A DNA stretch of 64,000 bases from Mesorhizobium sp. AR10 (GCF_024746795.1 NZ_CP080524.1:1736001-1800000), one strand, 5' to 3'; positions 1 to 9,993 are shown, numbered from the stretch's first letter. Translations and numbers: made by a program. Notes: generated by a model not told the origin, from the letters alone.

Positions 1-1
1 C

Positions 2-2662
2 GACGACGCGCTGATGCAGATGAAATCGATGGAGCGGATCGAGGCGGTGCTTGCTCCAAAGCTGCTGGGGACCCGCGTGCTCGACGAGGTTCTGCGCGAC
101 ATCGACATCGATTTTCTCGTGCTGTTCTCGTCGACAAGTACGATTACCGCGCCGCCTGGCCAGGCCGACTACGTCGCCGCCAATGCCTATCTTGACGCTT
201 ACGCAGAGAGTTGCGCGGGGCTGTCCCGACGCAAAACCATTGCCCTTCACTGGGGCATTTGGAACGAGGTCGGCCTTGCGGCTCGCGGTACGGGTCTTCA
301 GAACCGGCGCAGAGTAGAGACAGATACGCCCGCGAACGGACCGTTCCACGATCGTTGGGTGCAGGACGATAGCGGCGATTTCTGGCTTGAGGCCGAGATT
401 GGTCCGCAGACGCATTGGATGCTCGACGAGCATCGGCTGGTCTCGGGCGAGGCAATCCTTCCAGGGACCGCTTACTTCGAACTCATCGCCCAAGCGGCGC
501 GAGAGCATGGGCTCGGCGATGGGCTTCTGTTGAAAAATCTCGTCATGCTGAAGCCGCTTGTCGTGCCGGACGGAACGACCAGGGTCGTGCAGACAGCTCT
601 CCGGCGCGATGGCGACGGTTGGCGCGTCACCGTCAGGGCCGGCGTGCCAGGCGTGCCCGCAAGTTTTGCAAAGCATGCGGAGGCGGCGCTCGAACTGCAC
701 TCGGGAACTCCGTCTCTCCGACTCGATATCGCAGCCGTTCGGAAACGGCTGGCCGAACCGCTTGTCGCTGCTGACAATACGAATCTTCCGTCGGCCCAGG
801 AGCGTCACATCCGCTTCGGAGAGCGTTGGCAGGTCCTTCGCTCAACAAGTTTCGGCCCATCCGAAGCGCTCGCCGAAGTGAGCCTCCGACCCGAGCACCG
901 TGCGGATATTGTGGACGGCACGCTCATTCATCCGGCACTCCTGGACATCGCGACAGGGTTCGCCATGCAACTGGTCGAGACCTTCGGCAGTTCCGACGTG
1001 TTGTGGGCGCCGGTTTCCTATGGGACTGCCCAATTTTACGGACAATTGCCCGAACGGCTTTTCAGCCATGTCTCACTCGTCCAAAGCAGCGACTATGGGA
1101 CGGACTATGCGGCTTTCGACATAGTGATCTCGGACGAGAACGGGAATGTCGTGTTTGTCGCCGAACGCTTCTTGATGAAGAAGCTCGATGGAGACAGCGC
1201 ATTCGTGGAGACCAAGTCCACAAGTGTCGCACCTGCCTCTATCGAGGCTAGCCGGGCACCTTCCGCAGCGATGTTGAAGCTGGCATCGCAGGTCAGGCAG
1301 GGGATCCTTCCGACCGAAGGCACGGATGCACTTCTGCGCGCACTCGGATCGGGGCAGACCCAGCCGATCATCAGCTCTATCGATCTGGCGACACTCTGTG
1401 CCGGCGTATCCTCGGTCGCGATCAAGGCCGTCGAGACCGGTACTGCGTTCGAGCGCCCCGACGTGTCCTCGGAATTCATTGCGCCCAGAAATTCAGTTGA
1501 AGCCACGCTCGCGGGATTCTGGCAAGATCTGCTCGGCGTCGCAAAGGTCGGCATGGACGACAGCTTCTTCGATCTCGGCGGGCATTCCCTCATTGCCGTA
1601 CGACTGTTCCGCATGATCAAGAAGTCGTTCGGCGTCGACCTGCCGATCTCTATCCTGTTCTCTGCACCTACGATCGCACAATGCGCTCAGTTGATTGCCG
1701 AACAGGCGCCGACGCTTCGTGACGGAGTCGAATTGGAAACGGCGCCGACGACTGCAACCACGCGATGCGTCCACCTGACCACAATGCATCCGGGCAGGAA
1801 CCCCGACGCCGTCCCGCTCTTTATCTGCGCGGGCATGTTCGGCAATGTCCTGAACCTGCGCTACCTCGCTCTCCATCTCGGCGCTGATCGCCCGGTCTAC
1901 GGGTTACAGGCGCGCGGTCTCTACGGAGACATGGCGCCGCACGAGGCCTTCGAAGATATGGCGGCGGACTACATCGCAGAAATCCGCACGGTCCGCCCCC
2001 GCGGGCCCTATCTCTTGGCCGGCTACTCCGGTGGCGGCATCACGGCTTTCGAAATGGCGCGCCAATTGCGTGAGAGCGGGGAAGTCGTGCCGCATGTCAT
2101 CATGCTGGACACGCCGCAACCTACACAGCCGTCGCTGAGCCGCTTCGACAAGCTGGCAATGAAGTCGCAGGACCTGCGCCGGAGCCGCCTTTCCTATTTC
2201 AAACTATGGCTCAAGAATCGGACCGAGTGGCGCAAGGAAATGCGCCGGAAGCGCAAAGCCGAAGCGTCGCCGCCCGCGGCTCTCGCCGAACAGTTCGACA
2301 ATGATCGGATCGAAGCTGCCTTCCGGCGGGCGCTGTCACGCTACGCGGTGGCACCTTCGGACTGCCCGGTCACCGTGTTTCGCCCGCGGCCCGTCGTCCA
2401 TTACCATCTGCCCGGTGGCCGCCGGTTGATGGCCAACCGCAACTTGGTTCTCGATGACAACGGATGGGGTGTTCATGTCGAAAACGTCGAGATCCTCGAA
2501 GTGCCGGGCGATCACGACACGATGGTACTCGAGCCCAATGTCCGCGTGCTCGCCGAAGACATGAGGCGGACTATCGAGCAATCGTTGAGGTCATCTTCGC
2601 CTCTTTCCGCTTCTTCAGGTCCGACCAAGGTCGATGTGAAACACGACGCGGTGCCGGGTTAG
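2..2662 (+). CDS. C-terminal end of a modular type I polyketide synthase (KR-DH-ACP-TE), 5' end outside the window
   Basis: The frame is open from base 2, so the start lies upstream. Domains in order: the end of a ketoreductase with the LFSS serine and the QADYVAAN tyrosine (bases ~100-280), a double-hotdog dehydratase (~350-1200) with an H...G...LPG motif at ~430-465 and HPALLD at ~925, a carrier domain with LGGHSL near base 1580 carrying the phosphopantetheine serine, and a type I thioesterase with GYSGG near base 2030 and a GDHD histidine near base 2510. Such an end module reduces, dehydrates and releases a carbon chain. KR before DH is the reverse of the usual order. The DH active-site spacing is one residue longer than the HxxxGxxxxP consensus. 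The product is unknown; an acyl group for a surface glycan is one possibility given the neighbours. Confidence 0.9.
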   Translation, partial: DDALMQMKSMERIEAVLAPKLLGTRVLDEVLRDIDIDFLVLFSSTSTITAPPGQADYVAANAYLDAYAESCAGLSRRKTIALHWGIWNEVGLAARGTGLQNRRRVETDTPANGPFHDRWVQDDSGDFWLEAEIGPQTHWMLDEHRLVSGEAILPGTAYFELIAQAAREHGLGDGLLLKNLVMLKPLVVPDGTTRVVQTALRRDGDGWRVTVRAGVPGVPASFAKHAEAALELHSGTPSLRLDIAAVRKRLAEPLVAADNTNLPSAQERHIRFGERWQVLRSTSFGPSEALAEVSLRPEHRADIVDGTLIHPALLDIATGFAMQLVETFGSSDVLWAPVSYGTAQFYGQLPERLFSHVSLVQSSDYGTDYAAFDIVISDENGNVVFVAERFLMKKLDGDSAFVETKSTSVAPASIEASRAPSAAMLKLASQVRQGILPTEGTDALLRALGSGQTQPIISSIDLATLCAGVSSVAIKAVETGTAFERPDVSSEFIAPRNSVEATLAGFWQDLLGVAKVGMDDSFFDLGGHSLIAVRLFRMIKKSFGVDLPISILFSAPTIAQCAQLIAEQAPTLRDGVELETAPTTATTRCVHLTTMHPGRNPDAVPLFICAGMFGNVLNLRYLALHLGADRPVYGLQARGLYGDMAPHEAFEDMAADYIAEIRTVRPRGPYLLAGYSGGGITAFEMARQLRESGEVVPHVIMLDTPQPTQPSLSRFDKLAMKSQDLRRSRLSYFKLWLKNRTEWRKEMRRKRKAEASPPAALAEQFDNDRIEAAFRRALSRYAVAPSDCPVTVFRPRPVVHYHLPGGRRLMANRNLVLDDNGWGVHVENVEILEVPGDHDTMVLEPNVRVLAEDMRRTIEQSLRSSSPLSASSGPTKVDVKHDAVPG

Positions 2663-2762
2663 AGATGCCGTCGACCTGCAAACCAAAATTCCACCGGCGC
2701 TCTATCGCCGCGGCGGTCGGGATGGCCTTGCTACCGGCATTCGTGGAAGGAATTCCGGGATC

Positions 2763-3434
2763 GTGGCGTTGGGTCGACCCGACGATCTGCCGATGGTGAT
2801 GGCGACGCCAGATAACGGCCTGTTCAAGCGGGCGACGCCAGCCGCAGTTCAGGAACCGGTTCCTCCGGAAACGCGGGGCGGCTTGCGTCTCCGCATCCTC
2901 CAGGCCGCCGGCTGGTCCATGGCTGCCTATGTGTCGGGCTACGGATTGCGGCTGCTTTCCAGCCTCATCATGACGCGGCTTCTGGTGCCGGAGATGTTCG
3001 GCGTCATGGCGATCGCAACGATCGTTCAGGTGGTCGCTGCGATGCTTTGCGACGTCGGCCTTCGGCAGGCCGTGATCCAGAACAAGCGCGGTGACGAACA
3101 GATATTCCTCGATACGGCATGGACGCTCCAGATCATCAGAGGCGTGGTGATCTGGGCCGCCTGCTCAATGTGCGCCTTTTTCGTCGCGCGCGCGGCGGAG
3201 AACGGATGGTTTTCCGCAAGTTCTGCCTACGTCGCACCCGACCTGCCTGCGATCATTGCGATAATGGCACTCTCAACGGTGATCCTCGGCTTTCAGTCAA
3301 CGAAGTCGATGTCGAGCGACCGCCACCTGAATCAGCGTCAACTCGCGGTGGTCGAACTGGCCGCCCAGGCGGTCGGACTGGTTGTGGCGGTTCGACCGCG
3401 TCCGGGGCGGATTTTGATGAGAGCAGCATGGTGA
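2763..3434 (+). pseudogene. Wzx-type polysaccharide flippase, 3'-truncated
   Basis: The first ~200 residues match the start of the MATE/Wzx-like flippase encoded intact at 27991-29364: the same pattern of a membrane segment, a TRLL(V/F)PE motif, then (S/N)KRGD(E/D) and TAWT(L/V)Q. About 260 further residues are expected, but similarity stops near base 3400 and the frame ends in unrelated residues. The GTG at 2763 gives the longest frame; an ATG at 2793 is also plausible. Flippases move lipid-linked repeat units across the inner membrane; this one lacks most of its helices and is very unlikely to work. The break coincides with the start of the VanZ-like gene, so a deletion probably joined the two. 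Confidence 0.8.
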
Positions 3435-3904
3435 CCCGAGGCCGGCCGATTGCCGTCAGGCCCGATGCAGGCAAGCTGCCGGCGGCCACCGGCCAAAGCG
3501 CACCTGATGCCCGTGACGGTCGACAACCCGTGCACCAACGATCGGCGCGGAAATACGCACCTATCCTCTGGCGTATTGCCTTCTGGGCGACAACGGCGGC
3601 AATCGCGGCTCTGACCCTCTGGCCGCTTTCCCTCCGTCCTGACACGCCCTTTGGCGCGGATGTCGAGCGCGCGGCCGCAACCATTGCCTTCGGCATTCTC
3701 GCGGCGGCTGCCTACCCCGGACAATGGCCGCGGCTGATCCTGTTTGTCCTCGGTATGGTTCTCGTGCTTGAGGCGTTGCAGTTGCTGACTGCTGATCGTC
3801 ACGCGCGTACCGCGGATGTCGGACTCAAGGCTCTCGGGGCACTGGCCGGCCTGTACGTCGGGCGGGTGCTGGTCCTGCTGGCGGAACGCCGCCGCGCTCT
3901 TTGA
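3428..3904 (+). CDS. VanZ-like small membrane protein
   Basis: A protein of 158 residues when started at the ATG at 3428, which overlaps the end of the broken flippase frame. It has a polar N-terminal stretch of ~45 residues and then several hydrophobic segments. The LWPLSLRP motif after the first helix and the later E-LQLLTADRHAR block are typical of VanZ-family proteins. Related genes are common beside rhizobial exopolysaccharide clusters; the family's biochemical role is not established outside teicoplanin resistance. The frame continues upstream of 3428 without similarity, so the exact start is uncertain. Confidence 0.6.
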   Translation: MVTRGRPIAVRPDAGKLPAATGQSAPDARDGRQPVHQRSARKYAPILWRIAFWATTAAIAALTLWPLSLRPDTPFGADVERAAATIAFGILAAAAYPGQWPRLILFVLGMVLVLEALQLLTADRHARTADVGLKALGALAGLYVGRVLVLLAERRRAL

Positions 3905-3925
3905 GAAGCCCACGGCCCCCTAGAT

Positions 3926-5023
3926 CTAGGCCGCAGCCCGCTTCACCGGCGCAGGCTCGACGGTCGGGGTCCGATGAAACGCCGCTCTTTGCTGCCGGAA
4001 GTGGCTGTCGACGTAACGATCGACCAAGGCCGCGAACGCAAACGACAGGATGAAGGCGAGGGCGCTCAGCACGACAGGCTGTTCGCCGAGCACGGGATTG
4101 TTGTCAACCAGCGCAACGATGATTACGCGATGGATGAGATAGATCGAGTAGGAATAGATCCCGATCCACACCGCGATGCGGCTGTTCAGGAGCACAAACG
4201 GTCAGCTCTGAGGCTTCATGATTGCCAAATAGAAAATTGGCATCAGAGCAATTCCCTGCATCGAGTAGCGCAATGTCTCGCGGAACTGTGGATCGCGATT
4301 GACCAAGGTCAACAGGAGCAGCAGTGCCGCTCGCCGACTGTCATGCGTCCACCGTCCGCTTGGCGCATCTTTGGCGGCCAAAGACAGAAGGCAAGGATGC
4401 ATCCGTACACGATCGAGTCGATCCGTGTGTCCGACGCGAAATAGGTCCGGACTTCCGATACCGTAGACGAGATAGGAGCGCCATCCGAGCACCAGAATGC
4501 AGATGGCGGCGCCGAAGAGGATCTTCGCGCGGTCGCCGATGCCGGTGGCGAAGGCGATGCTCATCAGTACTGGAAAGACCAGGTAGAAGTGCTCTTCGAC
4601 CGCAAGCGACCAGAGCACACCGGTACCGGTCGGATGCGCTCGGCCCCCTGGAAGAAAATCTCGAGATAGTTGGCGAAATATAGGAGCTGCGAAGCAAAGC
4701 CTTCGAGGGTGATGTTGCCCGGGAATGTCGGCAAAGGTCAGGACGTAGGCGATGTCGAGGGTAACGAGAAGCGGCGGCATCAGCCGAAAGAACCTGCGGA
4801 CACAGAAGGCGTAAATGTCGATCGAACCGAACCTTGCATGCTCGCGAATAAGCAGGGTTGTGATCAGATACCCGCTGAGAAAGAAGAAGATCGTGACGCC
4901 GAGCCCGCCGGGCACGAAACGTTCGAAGCCAGCGTGCGACAGCAGCACGATGAAGACGGCGCGTATCCCGTTCAGGGAGGGGATTTCGCCCGAACTGCTC
5001 TGATGCTCTGTCTAGGCCGTCAT
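3926..5023 (-). pseudogene. acyltransferase 3 (OafA/ExoZ type), multiply frameshifted
   Basis: Read on the minus strand, the pieces give an acyltransferase-3 protein: IPSLNGIRA near the start, GGLGVTIFFFLSGYLI, FRLMPPLL, LWSLAVEEHFYLVFP, and a last piece with YSIYLIHRVII ending at 3926. The pieces lie in different frames. Shifts are visible near 4640, 4720 and 4430, and a TAG follows four codons after the first ATG (5021-5023). Proteins of this family add acetyl or other acyl groups to surface glycans from the inner membrane. The gene cannot give a full product as it stands. It is one of three acyltransferase-3 remnants in the window. Confidence 0.8.
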
Positions 5024-5502
5024 ACGCAAACTCCCGCCCCATGCGGGATCAACGTCGATAGCGGTTCACGAGCGGTTCACGTCGGGAGGCGCCACCCAAC
5101 TGCCATGCAGGGTAGAAGGGTTTTTTCGTTCATCGCTGATCTTGCTATCGCGGGTGCGTGCTACGGGACAACGCCACAGAAATATTCCGGCCTAAGCAAA
5201 AGGGTATGTCATTGTGCTCTCGGCCGGCATACAGGCCACATTGCTGGCGACCGTCTCCGAGGTCCGACGTCAGCGTGTTGTCGATGGTGCAAGGCAGAGG
5301 CGCAGGCGGCCGGACGTCACCTACTGCGAATGGATGACCATATGTCGATATTTCCCATCTAGCGCTGTTTCCGCGCTACGCCGTAGGTTTGCCAGGAAAG
5401 GTGAACGGAGAGAAATGCTGTGCGACTTTCCAGCGGCGTCCGGGAGAATTGCCACAAGTTTGGACTGCCGAACCGCGCCCGCATCAATGCCGGTAGCCTT
5501 CG
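5024..5502. other. intergenic stretch with no recognisable gene
   Basis: Open frames here are short and show no family motifs. The stretch separates the minus-strand acyltransferase remnant from the plus-strand one, so it would hold any promoter for the genes from 5503 on. No clear operator or terminator was seen. Confidence 0.4.
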
Positions 5503-5763
5503 ATGAATGCAAGCCTGATCGCGCTCGGACTTAGACGACCCCTGGAGATTGGCGAGGCCGCAGGCAACATCAGCCAGATCGATGGCCTGCGTGGCATCGC
5601 CGTTGTGTCTGTGGTGCTCTACCACTTCGCCCCGGCATCCATCGCAGGGGGGGTCGTCGGTGTCGATTTCTTCTTTGTCGTGGCCGGATTCCTGATCGGC
5701 GGCATCCTATGTTCGGACAGTCAGCGACCTGCTTCCACAGCTGCGAGCCTTCATGACCGCTAA
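5503..5763 (+). pseudogene. acyltransferase 3, N-terminal fragment only
   Basis: The 86-residue frame starts like an OafA-type acyltransferase: IDGLRGIAVV, LYHFAP, and GVVGVDFFFVVAGFLIGG. It loses similarity after ~70 residues and stops at 5763, whereas the family has 350 or more residues. The remaining codons run into the start of the GMC oxidoreductase gene at 5753. A deletion has apparently removed the rest and brought the oxidoreductase directly behind this fragment, so its promoter may now drive the operon. Confidence 0.75.
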
Positions 5764-7345
5764 CGCCCTTGAAAAGGAATGGGACGTCATCGTGATTGGC
5801 ACCGGCATTGGTGGAGGTACGATCGGTCGTCGGCTTGCGGAGCTGGGGCTGTCCGTGCTCTTCGTCGAAAAGGGCCCATCCGGGCACACCCGCGAGCAAC
5901 ATTATCTCCGCACTGATTTGGAGGACCCTTCCGCCCGACAGATCAGGGGTCTCTGGCCCAAGCCGGTGGTCGCGACCCTGGACGGAAAGGAGACCCGTCT
6001 CTTCGGAGCGATAGGTTCCGGAGTCGGCGGCTCATCCTCCTTCTATGCGGCCACGCTGGAGCGGCCTGAGACACACGACATCGACGATGGTCCCGATCTA
6101 CCGCACCCCACGGGCGGCTGGCCAGTTCGCTTCAGCGAGCTACGGCCCTATTACGAAGAGGCGGAGCGGCTTTACGAAGTCTGCGGCGATCCGGTCCCAC
6201 TGTCGAATGACGTAGATACGATGCGCACGCCGCCGCCGCTATCCGAAGACGATCAGGCCATGGCCGACAGTTTCCGCAAGAACGGGCTTCACCCATACCA
6301 TGTCCACATGGGCGTCCGGTTGCTGCCGGGCTGCAAGCTGTGCTTCGGGCATAAATGTCCGCGTCGATGCAAGCTCGATGGGCGTACAGCGGGCGTCGAG
6401 CCCGCTCTCCAAACCGGCAACGCCGTGCTGCTCGATATGTGCGAGGTCCAGGCGATTTGCGGGACGCGCGATCGGGTTACCCATCTCGAAGTTCTCCAGG
6501 GCGGGAAGCCACGGACCCTTCGCGCTCGCTCTTACGTACTTGCGGCGGGCGCACTTGGTTCTCCGAAACTTCTGCTGGCATCACGCAGCGAGATCTGGCC
6601 GAACGGCTTCGGCAACGATAACGATCTCGTCGGCCGAAACCTGATGTTCCATCTAACTGAGATGGTCGCCATCTGGCCGGCCAGCGGCTCCCGATCGCGA
6701 GGAGCCAGCAAGGCGCTGGCGCTGCGCGACTTCTACCATCATGAGGGCCGTCGCTTCGGCGCGTTGCAGGCGATCGGGGTCGATGCCTCCTATGGTATGA
6801 TCGTCCACTATCTCAACGGCGTCTTTGACCGGTCGCCATTACGGCATCTCCGGTTTCTCCGGGAGGCCACGCGCATCCCGGCCTATTTCGCAGCCCGAAT
6901 CTTCGGCAGTGCCAAGATATTCTCTGGGATCATCGAAGATTTGCCATATCGGGACAATCGCGTGCTCCTCGATCCCGAAGATCCCGAGCGGATCCGTTTC
7001 ACTTACAACTACGCGCCGGAATTGCAGGAGCGCCGGCGTCTGTATCGGCGTATTGTCAAAAGGAGCCTTGTCGGACACCGCACGATGTGGCTGAGGTTCG
7101 AGCCCCATCTCGACCTTGCCCACTGCTGCGGTACGCTGCGCTTCGGGAACGATCCCGCCGAGAGCGTGCTCGACCGAGACTGCCGCGTCCACGGTGTCAG
7201 CAATCTCTACGTGGCCGATGCGTCCTTCATGCCGACCTCGCTTGGAATAAACCCGAGCCTGACGATCGCCGCGAACGCCTTGCGCGTCGCGGACAGAATA
7301 TCGGCTCTGCGTAGGCAGCAGGCACTTCAGATGGCGCCAGTGTGA
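5753..7345 (+). CDS. GMC-family FAD-dependent oxidoreductase
   Basis: A protein of 530 residues, the usual length for glucose-methanol-choline oxidoreductases. The N-terminus carries the FAD-binding VIGTGIGGG motif (residues ~14-22) followed by an acidic residue 20 later. GSGVGGSS lies at ~87-95 and the C-terminal substrate/FAD block ends in LYVADASFMPTSLGINPSLTI with the catalytic-region histidine upstream (DLAHCCGTLRFG). No signal peptide is seen. It likely oxidises an alcohol group of a sugar, sterol or polyketide-like substrate; the substrate is unknown. It overlaps the SDR gene behind it, so the two are probably co-translated. The N-terminus of a second, broken copy lies at ~39308. Confidence 0.85.
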   Translation: MTANALEKEWDVIVIGTGIGGGTIGRRLAELGLSVLFVEKGPSGHTREQHYLRTDLEDPSARQIRGLWPKPVVATLDGKETRLFGAIGSGVGGSSSFYAATLERPETHDIDDGPDLPHPTGGWPVRFSELRPYYEEAERLYEVCGDPVPLSNDVDTMRTPPPLSEDDQAMADSFRKNGLHPYHVHMGVRLLPGCKLCFGHKCPRRCKLDGRTAGVEPALQTGNAVLLDMCEVQAICGTRDRVTHLEVLQGGKPRTLRARSYVLAAGALGSPKLLLASRSEIWPNGFGNDNDLVGRNLMFHLTEMVAIWPASGSRSRGASKALALRDFYHHEGRRFGALQAIGVDASYGMIVHYLNGVFDRSPLRHLRFLREATRIPAYFAARIFGSAKIFSGIIEDLPYRDNRVLLDPEDPERIRFTYNYAPELQERRRLYRRIVKRSLVGHRTMWLRFEPHLDLAHCCGTLRFGNDPAESVLDRDCRVHGVSNLYVADASFMPTSLGINPSLTIAANALRVADRISALRRQQALQMAPV

Positions 7346-8121
7346 GGCAAGACATGTACATATGGGAACAGAATGCGGTCGCAGTCGTCACCGGTGCAGG
7401 CGTCGGGTTGGGCCGCGCCCTCTCGGTCGAGTTCACCCGGCGCGGGATCGCTGTGGCAGGACTGGGAAGGAACCTGGACGATCTGCGAACGACGGCAGCG
7501 ATGGCCGAGGGCGCCCCTTTTTCGCCGATGGCCGTCGACGTCAGCGATAGTCGGGCCGTTGCCGACGCGTTCTCCGAGATCAGGAGCAAGGTTGGAGCGC
7601 CGACGATTCTCGTCAACAACGCCGCGATCCACCCGCGGCGGGATTTTATCGATGAAGGGCCGGAAGACTTTATGGCCTGTGTTTCGATCAATCTGGGTGG
7701 AGCGGTCAACGCCACGCATGCTGCACTGCGGACGATGATCCAGCTCGGCCATGGGCGGATCGTCAATGTCGGCAGCTTCGCCGATTTGGCACCCCAGCCC
7801 TGTGCCGGCGCATACAGCGTTTCGAAGGGCGCGCTGCGTACGTTTTCGCGTGCTCTCGTGGCGGACCTTGCAGATCGGTTTCCGAACATCATCGTTACAA
7901 CCTGGATGCCGGGCATTTTGGCAACGCGGATGGGCTTGCCCGTCGGACTCGACCCTGCGGTTGCTGCGCGCTGGGGTGTGGAACTCGCCCTATGCAACGA
8001 CCGAGGAATCAATGGCGCGACCTTCGAACGTGACTGCCAGATGGCCCAGGCGCGGTCGCTTAAGCGACGAATCGTGGAGAGGATCCTTCGACGCCAAGCA
8101 CCCCTGATGCGCCTCGCATGA
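7342..8121 (+). CDS. short-chain dehydrogenase/reductase (SDR)
   Basis: A protein of 259 residues with all classical SDR marks: the TGAGVGLG cofactor loop near residue 18, NNAAIHP, the catalytic serine in NVGSFAD, and YSVSKGA with the catalytic Tyr and Lys. The GTG at 7342 overlaps the stop of the GMC gene; an ATG at 7354 would remove four residues. It should catalyse an NAD(P)H-dependent keto/alcohol interconversion. Its coupling to the GMC oxidoreductase suggests two oxidoreductive steps on one substrate. The stop overlaps the ATG of the following regulator gene. Confidence 0.88.
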   Translation: MRQDMYIWEQNAVAVVTGAGVGLGRALSVEFTRRGIAVAGLGRNLDDLRTTAAMAEGAPFSPMAVDVSDSRAVADAFSEIRSKVGAPTILVNNAAIHPRRDFIDEGPEDFMACVSINLGGAVNATHAALRTMIQLGHGRIVNVGSFADLAPQPCAGAYSVSKGALRTFSRALVADLADRFPNIIVTTWMPGILATRMGLPVGLDPAVAARWGVELALCNDRGINGATFERDCQMAQARSLKRRIVERILRRQAPLMRLA

Positions 8122-8867
8122 TCTCCGATGATCCAGAGACGACTGAAAGAGGACAACGCAGCCGGAGCGGCGCAATATCGCTTTTGCTCGTTGGAAGAGA
8201 TGGATTTATTCCAGACTGCAACATCGCCTCGGTTATGAACGAGTTTCCGCTTTTGGCCATTCACCATGCGGGCACCATAGCGGGGTCCTTAGCCGAATTT
8301 GATCCCCTGCCTCGCGCGGTGCTGATTCAAGAGGCATGCATCACCGAAGCGACCGAACTGGAGATGTTGCTGCTTGGATCGCATGGTAGCCGCATCGTGG
8401 TGGTGGTCGAGAACGCCAAACAGACCTCGAGCGCGGTACTGCACGTCGTGGCGAACGGCCTGGTCCATGGTATTCTCGCGATGAATCTGCCGCTCGAGAT
8501 CTGGCTTCTCGCGTTTCGGCTTCTGCTGAGAGGCGGCGAGTTCGTGCCGATCTCCGTGGCGCGTCTCAGTCTCAGGCCAGCCCGCAACGGCGCCGCGGAC
8601 ATCGCTTCCGGAGGGCTGTCGCCGCCGACCATTGCCGCTCTAACGGAACGTGAGTTGCAAGTGCTGGAGATGGTGTCTATGGGCTGCTCCAATAGCGTGA
8701 TCGCGCTACGCTTCAGCCTCTCCGAGAACACGATTAAAGTTCACGTTCATAACATCATCAGCAAACTCAACGCGCGAAACAGAACAGCGGCAGCCGCCAA
8801 GTATCTGGAGAGCACGAGAAAGTCGGCAGGCGCGACGAATGTCTTCCCTATACGGGGGCCCACATGA
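8118..8867 (+). CDS. LuxR/NarL-type regulator with a degenerate receiver domain
   Basis: A protein of 249 residues. The C-terminus (~170-230) is a GerE/LuxR helix-turn-helix with LTEREL-VLEMV and SENTIKVHVHNI. The N-terminal ~130 residues look like a response-regulator fold, but the expected phospho-acceptor aspartate is missing: the segment reads RAVLIQEA. It may therefore act without phosphorylation. The ATG overlaps the SDR stop (ATGA), so three genes (GMC, SDR, regulator) form one coupled unit. A similar orphan regulator is encoded at 11466-12233. Its target is not shown by the sequence; the local polysaccharide and oxidoreductase genes are the natural guess. Confidence 0.82.
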   Translation: MISDDPETTERGQRSRSGAISLLLVGRDGFIPDCNIASVMNEFPLLAIHHAGTIAGSLAEFDPLPRAVLIQEACITEATELEMLLLGSHGSRIVVVVENAKQTSSAVLHVVANGLVHGILAMNLPLEIWLLAFRLLLRGGEFVPISVARLSLRPARNGAADIASGGLSPPTIAALTERELQVLEMVSMGCSNSVIALRFSLSENTIKVHVHNIISKLNARNRTAAAAKYLESTRKSAGATNVFPIRGPT

Positions 8868-8983
8868 CTACTCGAGTGTCCCAGCGAGCGTCATCCAGCT
8901 GGAGCTGTCGAAGTCTCAACCGATTGCCGACCGCAGATGCTGCATCCGAGCGGCAAACTCGGTTACGCCGCGCCTTCGCGAAT

Positions 8984-9993
8984 TCAAGTGCGGATTCGGC
9001 GCGGCGGACAATCTCGACCCGGCGAGCTGACTGACAGCGCGGCGATCAGGTCGGCGAGCTTTTCGACTTCGCCCATCGGCACGGACCAGCCGCCACCGGA
9101 CTCGGTCTTCAGTGCCGACCACATCGCGTTGTCATAGCCAGCAATTGCCAATCCGCACCCCATGCTTTCGAGATAGGTGCAGGATGGATCCGACTGTCGG
9201 TGGCAGCTGAGGAAAAGGTCGGCCTTGCTCCGGTTCCACGGTACCAGCACGGTCTCGAAATCAACCGACGCGTGAAGCGTGACCTGTGAGAGGCCTTGCC
9301 TTTCGATTCCCCCGGGCGATTTCCTCGCGCAAGCTGCCGTCGCCGAAGATGTCGAGGGTGAAGTCGACGCCTCGGGGCCCTCAGAAAGCACGCGAAGGGC
9401 ACGAGATCCTGCGGCCTCATAGGTTCGAGACGGCCCGAATGGATCAAACGCAGCGGCGCGCCCGAGAACAGCCGTTCGGACCTAGAACGCATTTCCATCT
9501 CGTTGGCGAACAACGCCGGACGCATCCGGTTGTCCAGATACATCATCGTTTTCGGATTGAGCCGACCGTATGATGCTGCAGCCGGATAGCCATTGGCCTG
9601 GATCGCAGTGGCGAGGCGGAACGCCCGCCGTCGCCGTATCTCCTGCCGTAGGTGCCACAACATGCCGTAGGCCCGGCGCGCAAAACCGGACTTCCCGCTA
9701 AATCCCACGATTTGTAGACGTGTTTTCAGCACGTACTCGATGCTGTAGACGACCTTCACGCCGACCTTCACTCCAAGACGCGCGATATGAAGTGTATCGC
9801 GGGCATCGGCGGGGCAGAAGATGATGTCGTAGTTTGCGAGCATGCTCTCGTCGATTTCCGCATCGGCATCGATCAATTGTAGGTCGAACCCGAGATCTCC
9901 GGGATGGTAGCGGGCGCCGAACGGAATTGGCTCTTTGCCCCGCCTGAGAACGCATTTGAGATAGCCGTCCCACATCTGCCGATGCAAGCGCAT
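8984..9993 (-). pseudogene. GT4-type glycosyltransferase, frameshifted and 5'-truncated
   Basis: From 9993 leftward the frame reads as the first half of a GT-B glycosyltransferase: YDIIFCPADARD, VKVVYSIEY, ANGYPAAASYG, LIHSGRLEPMRPQDL. Near base 9400 the frame is lost. The C-terminal half continues in another frame as DLFLSCHRQSDPSCTYLESMGCG and GYDNAMWS, ending at 8984. Codons similar to the family continue a little upstream of 9993 (to ~10035), but a TAG interrupts them. It would transfer a sugar from a nucleotide donor to a lipid-linked glycan; in this state no full enzyme is made. Confidence 0.78.

Noticed and set aside
7227..8267. Minus-strand frame of 346 residues
   Set aside because: Antisense to the SDR gene, whose cofactor and catalytic motifs are complete.
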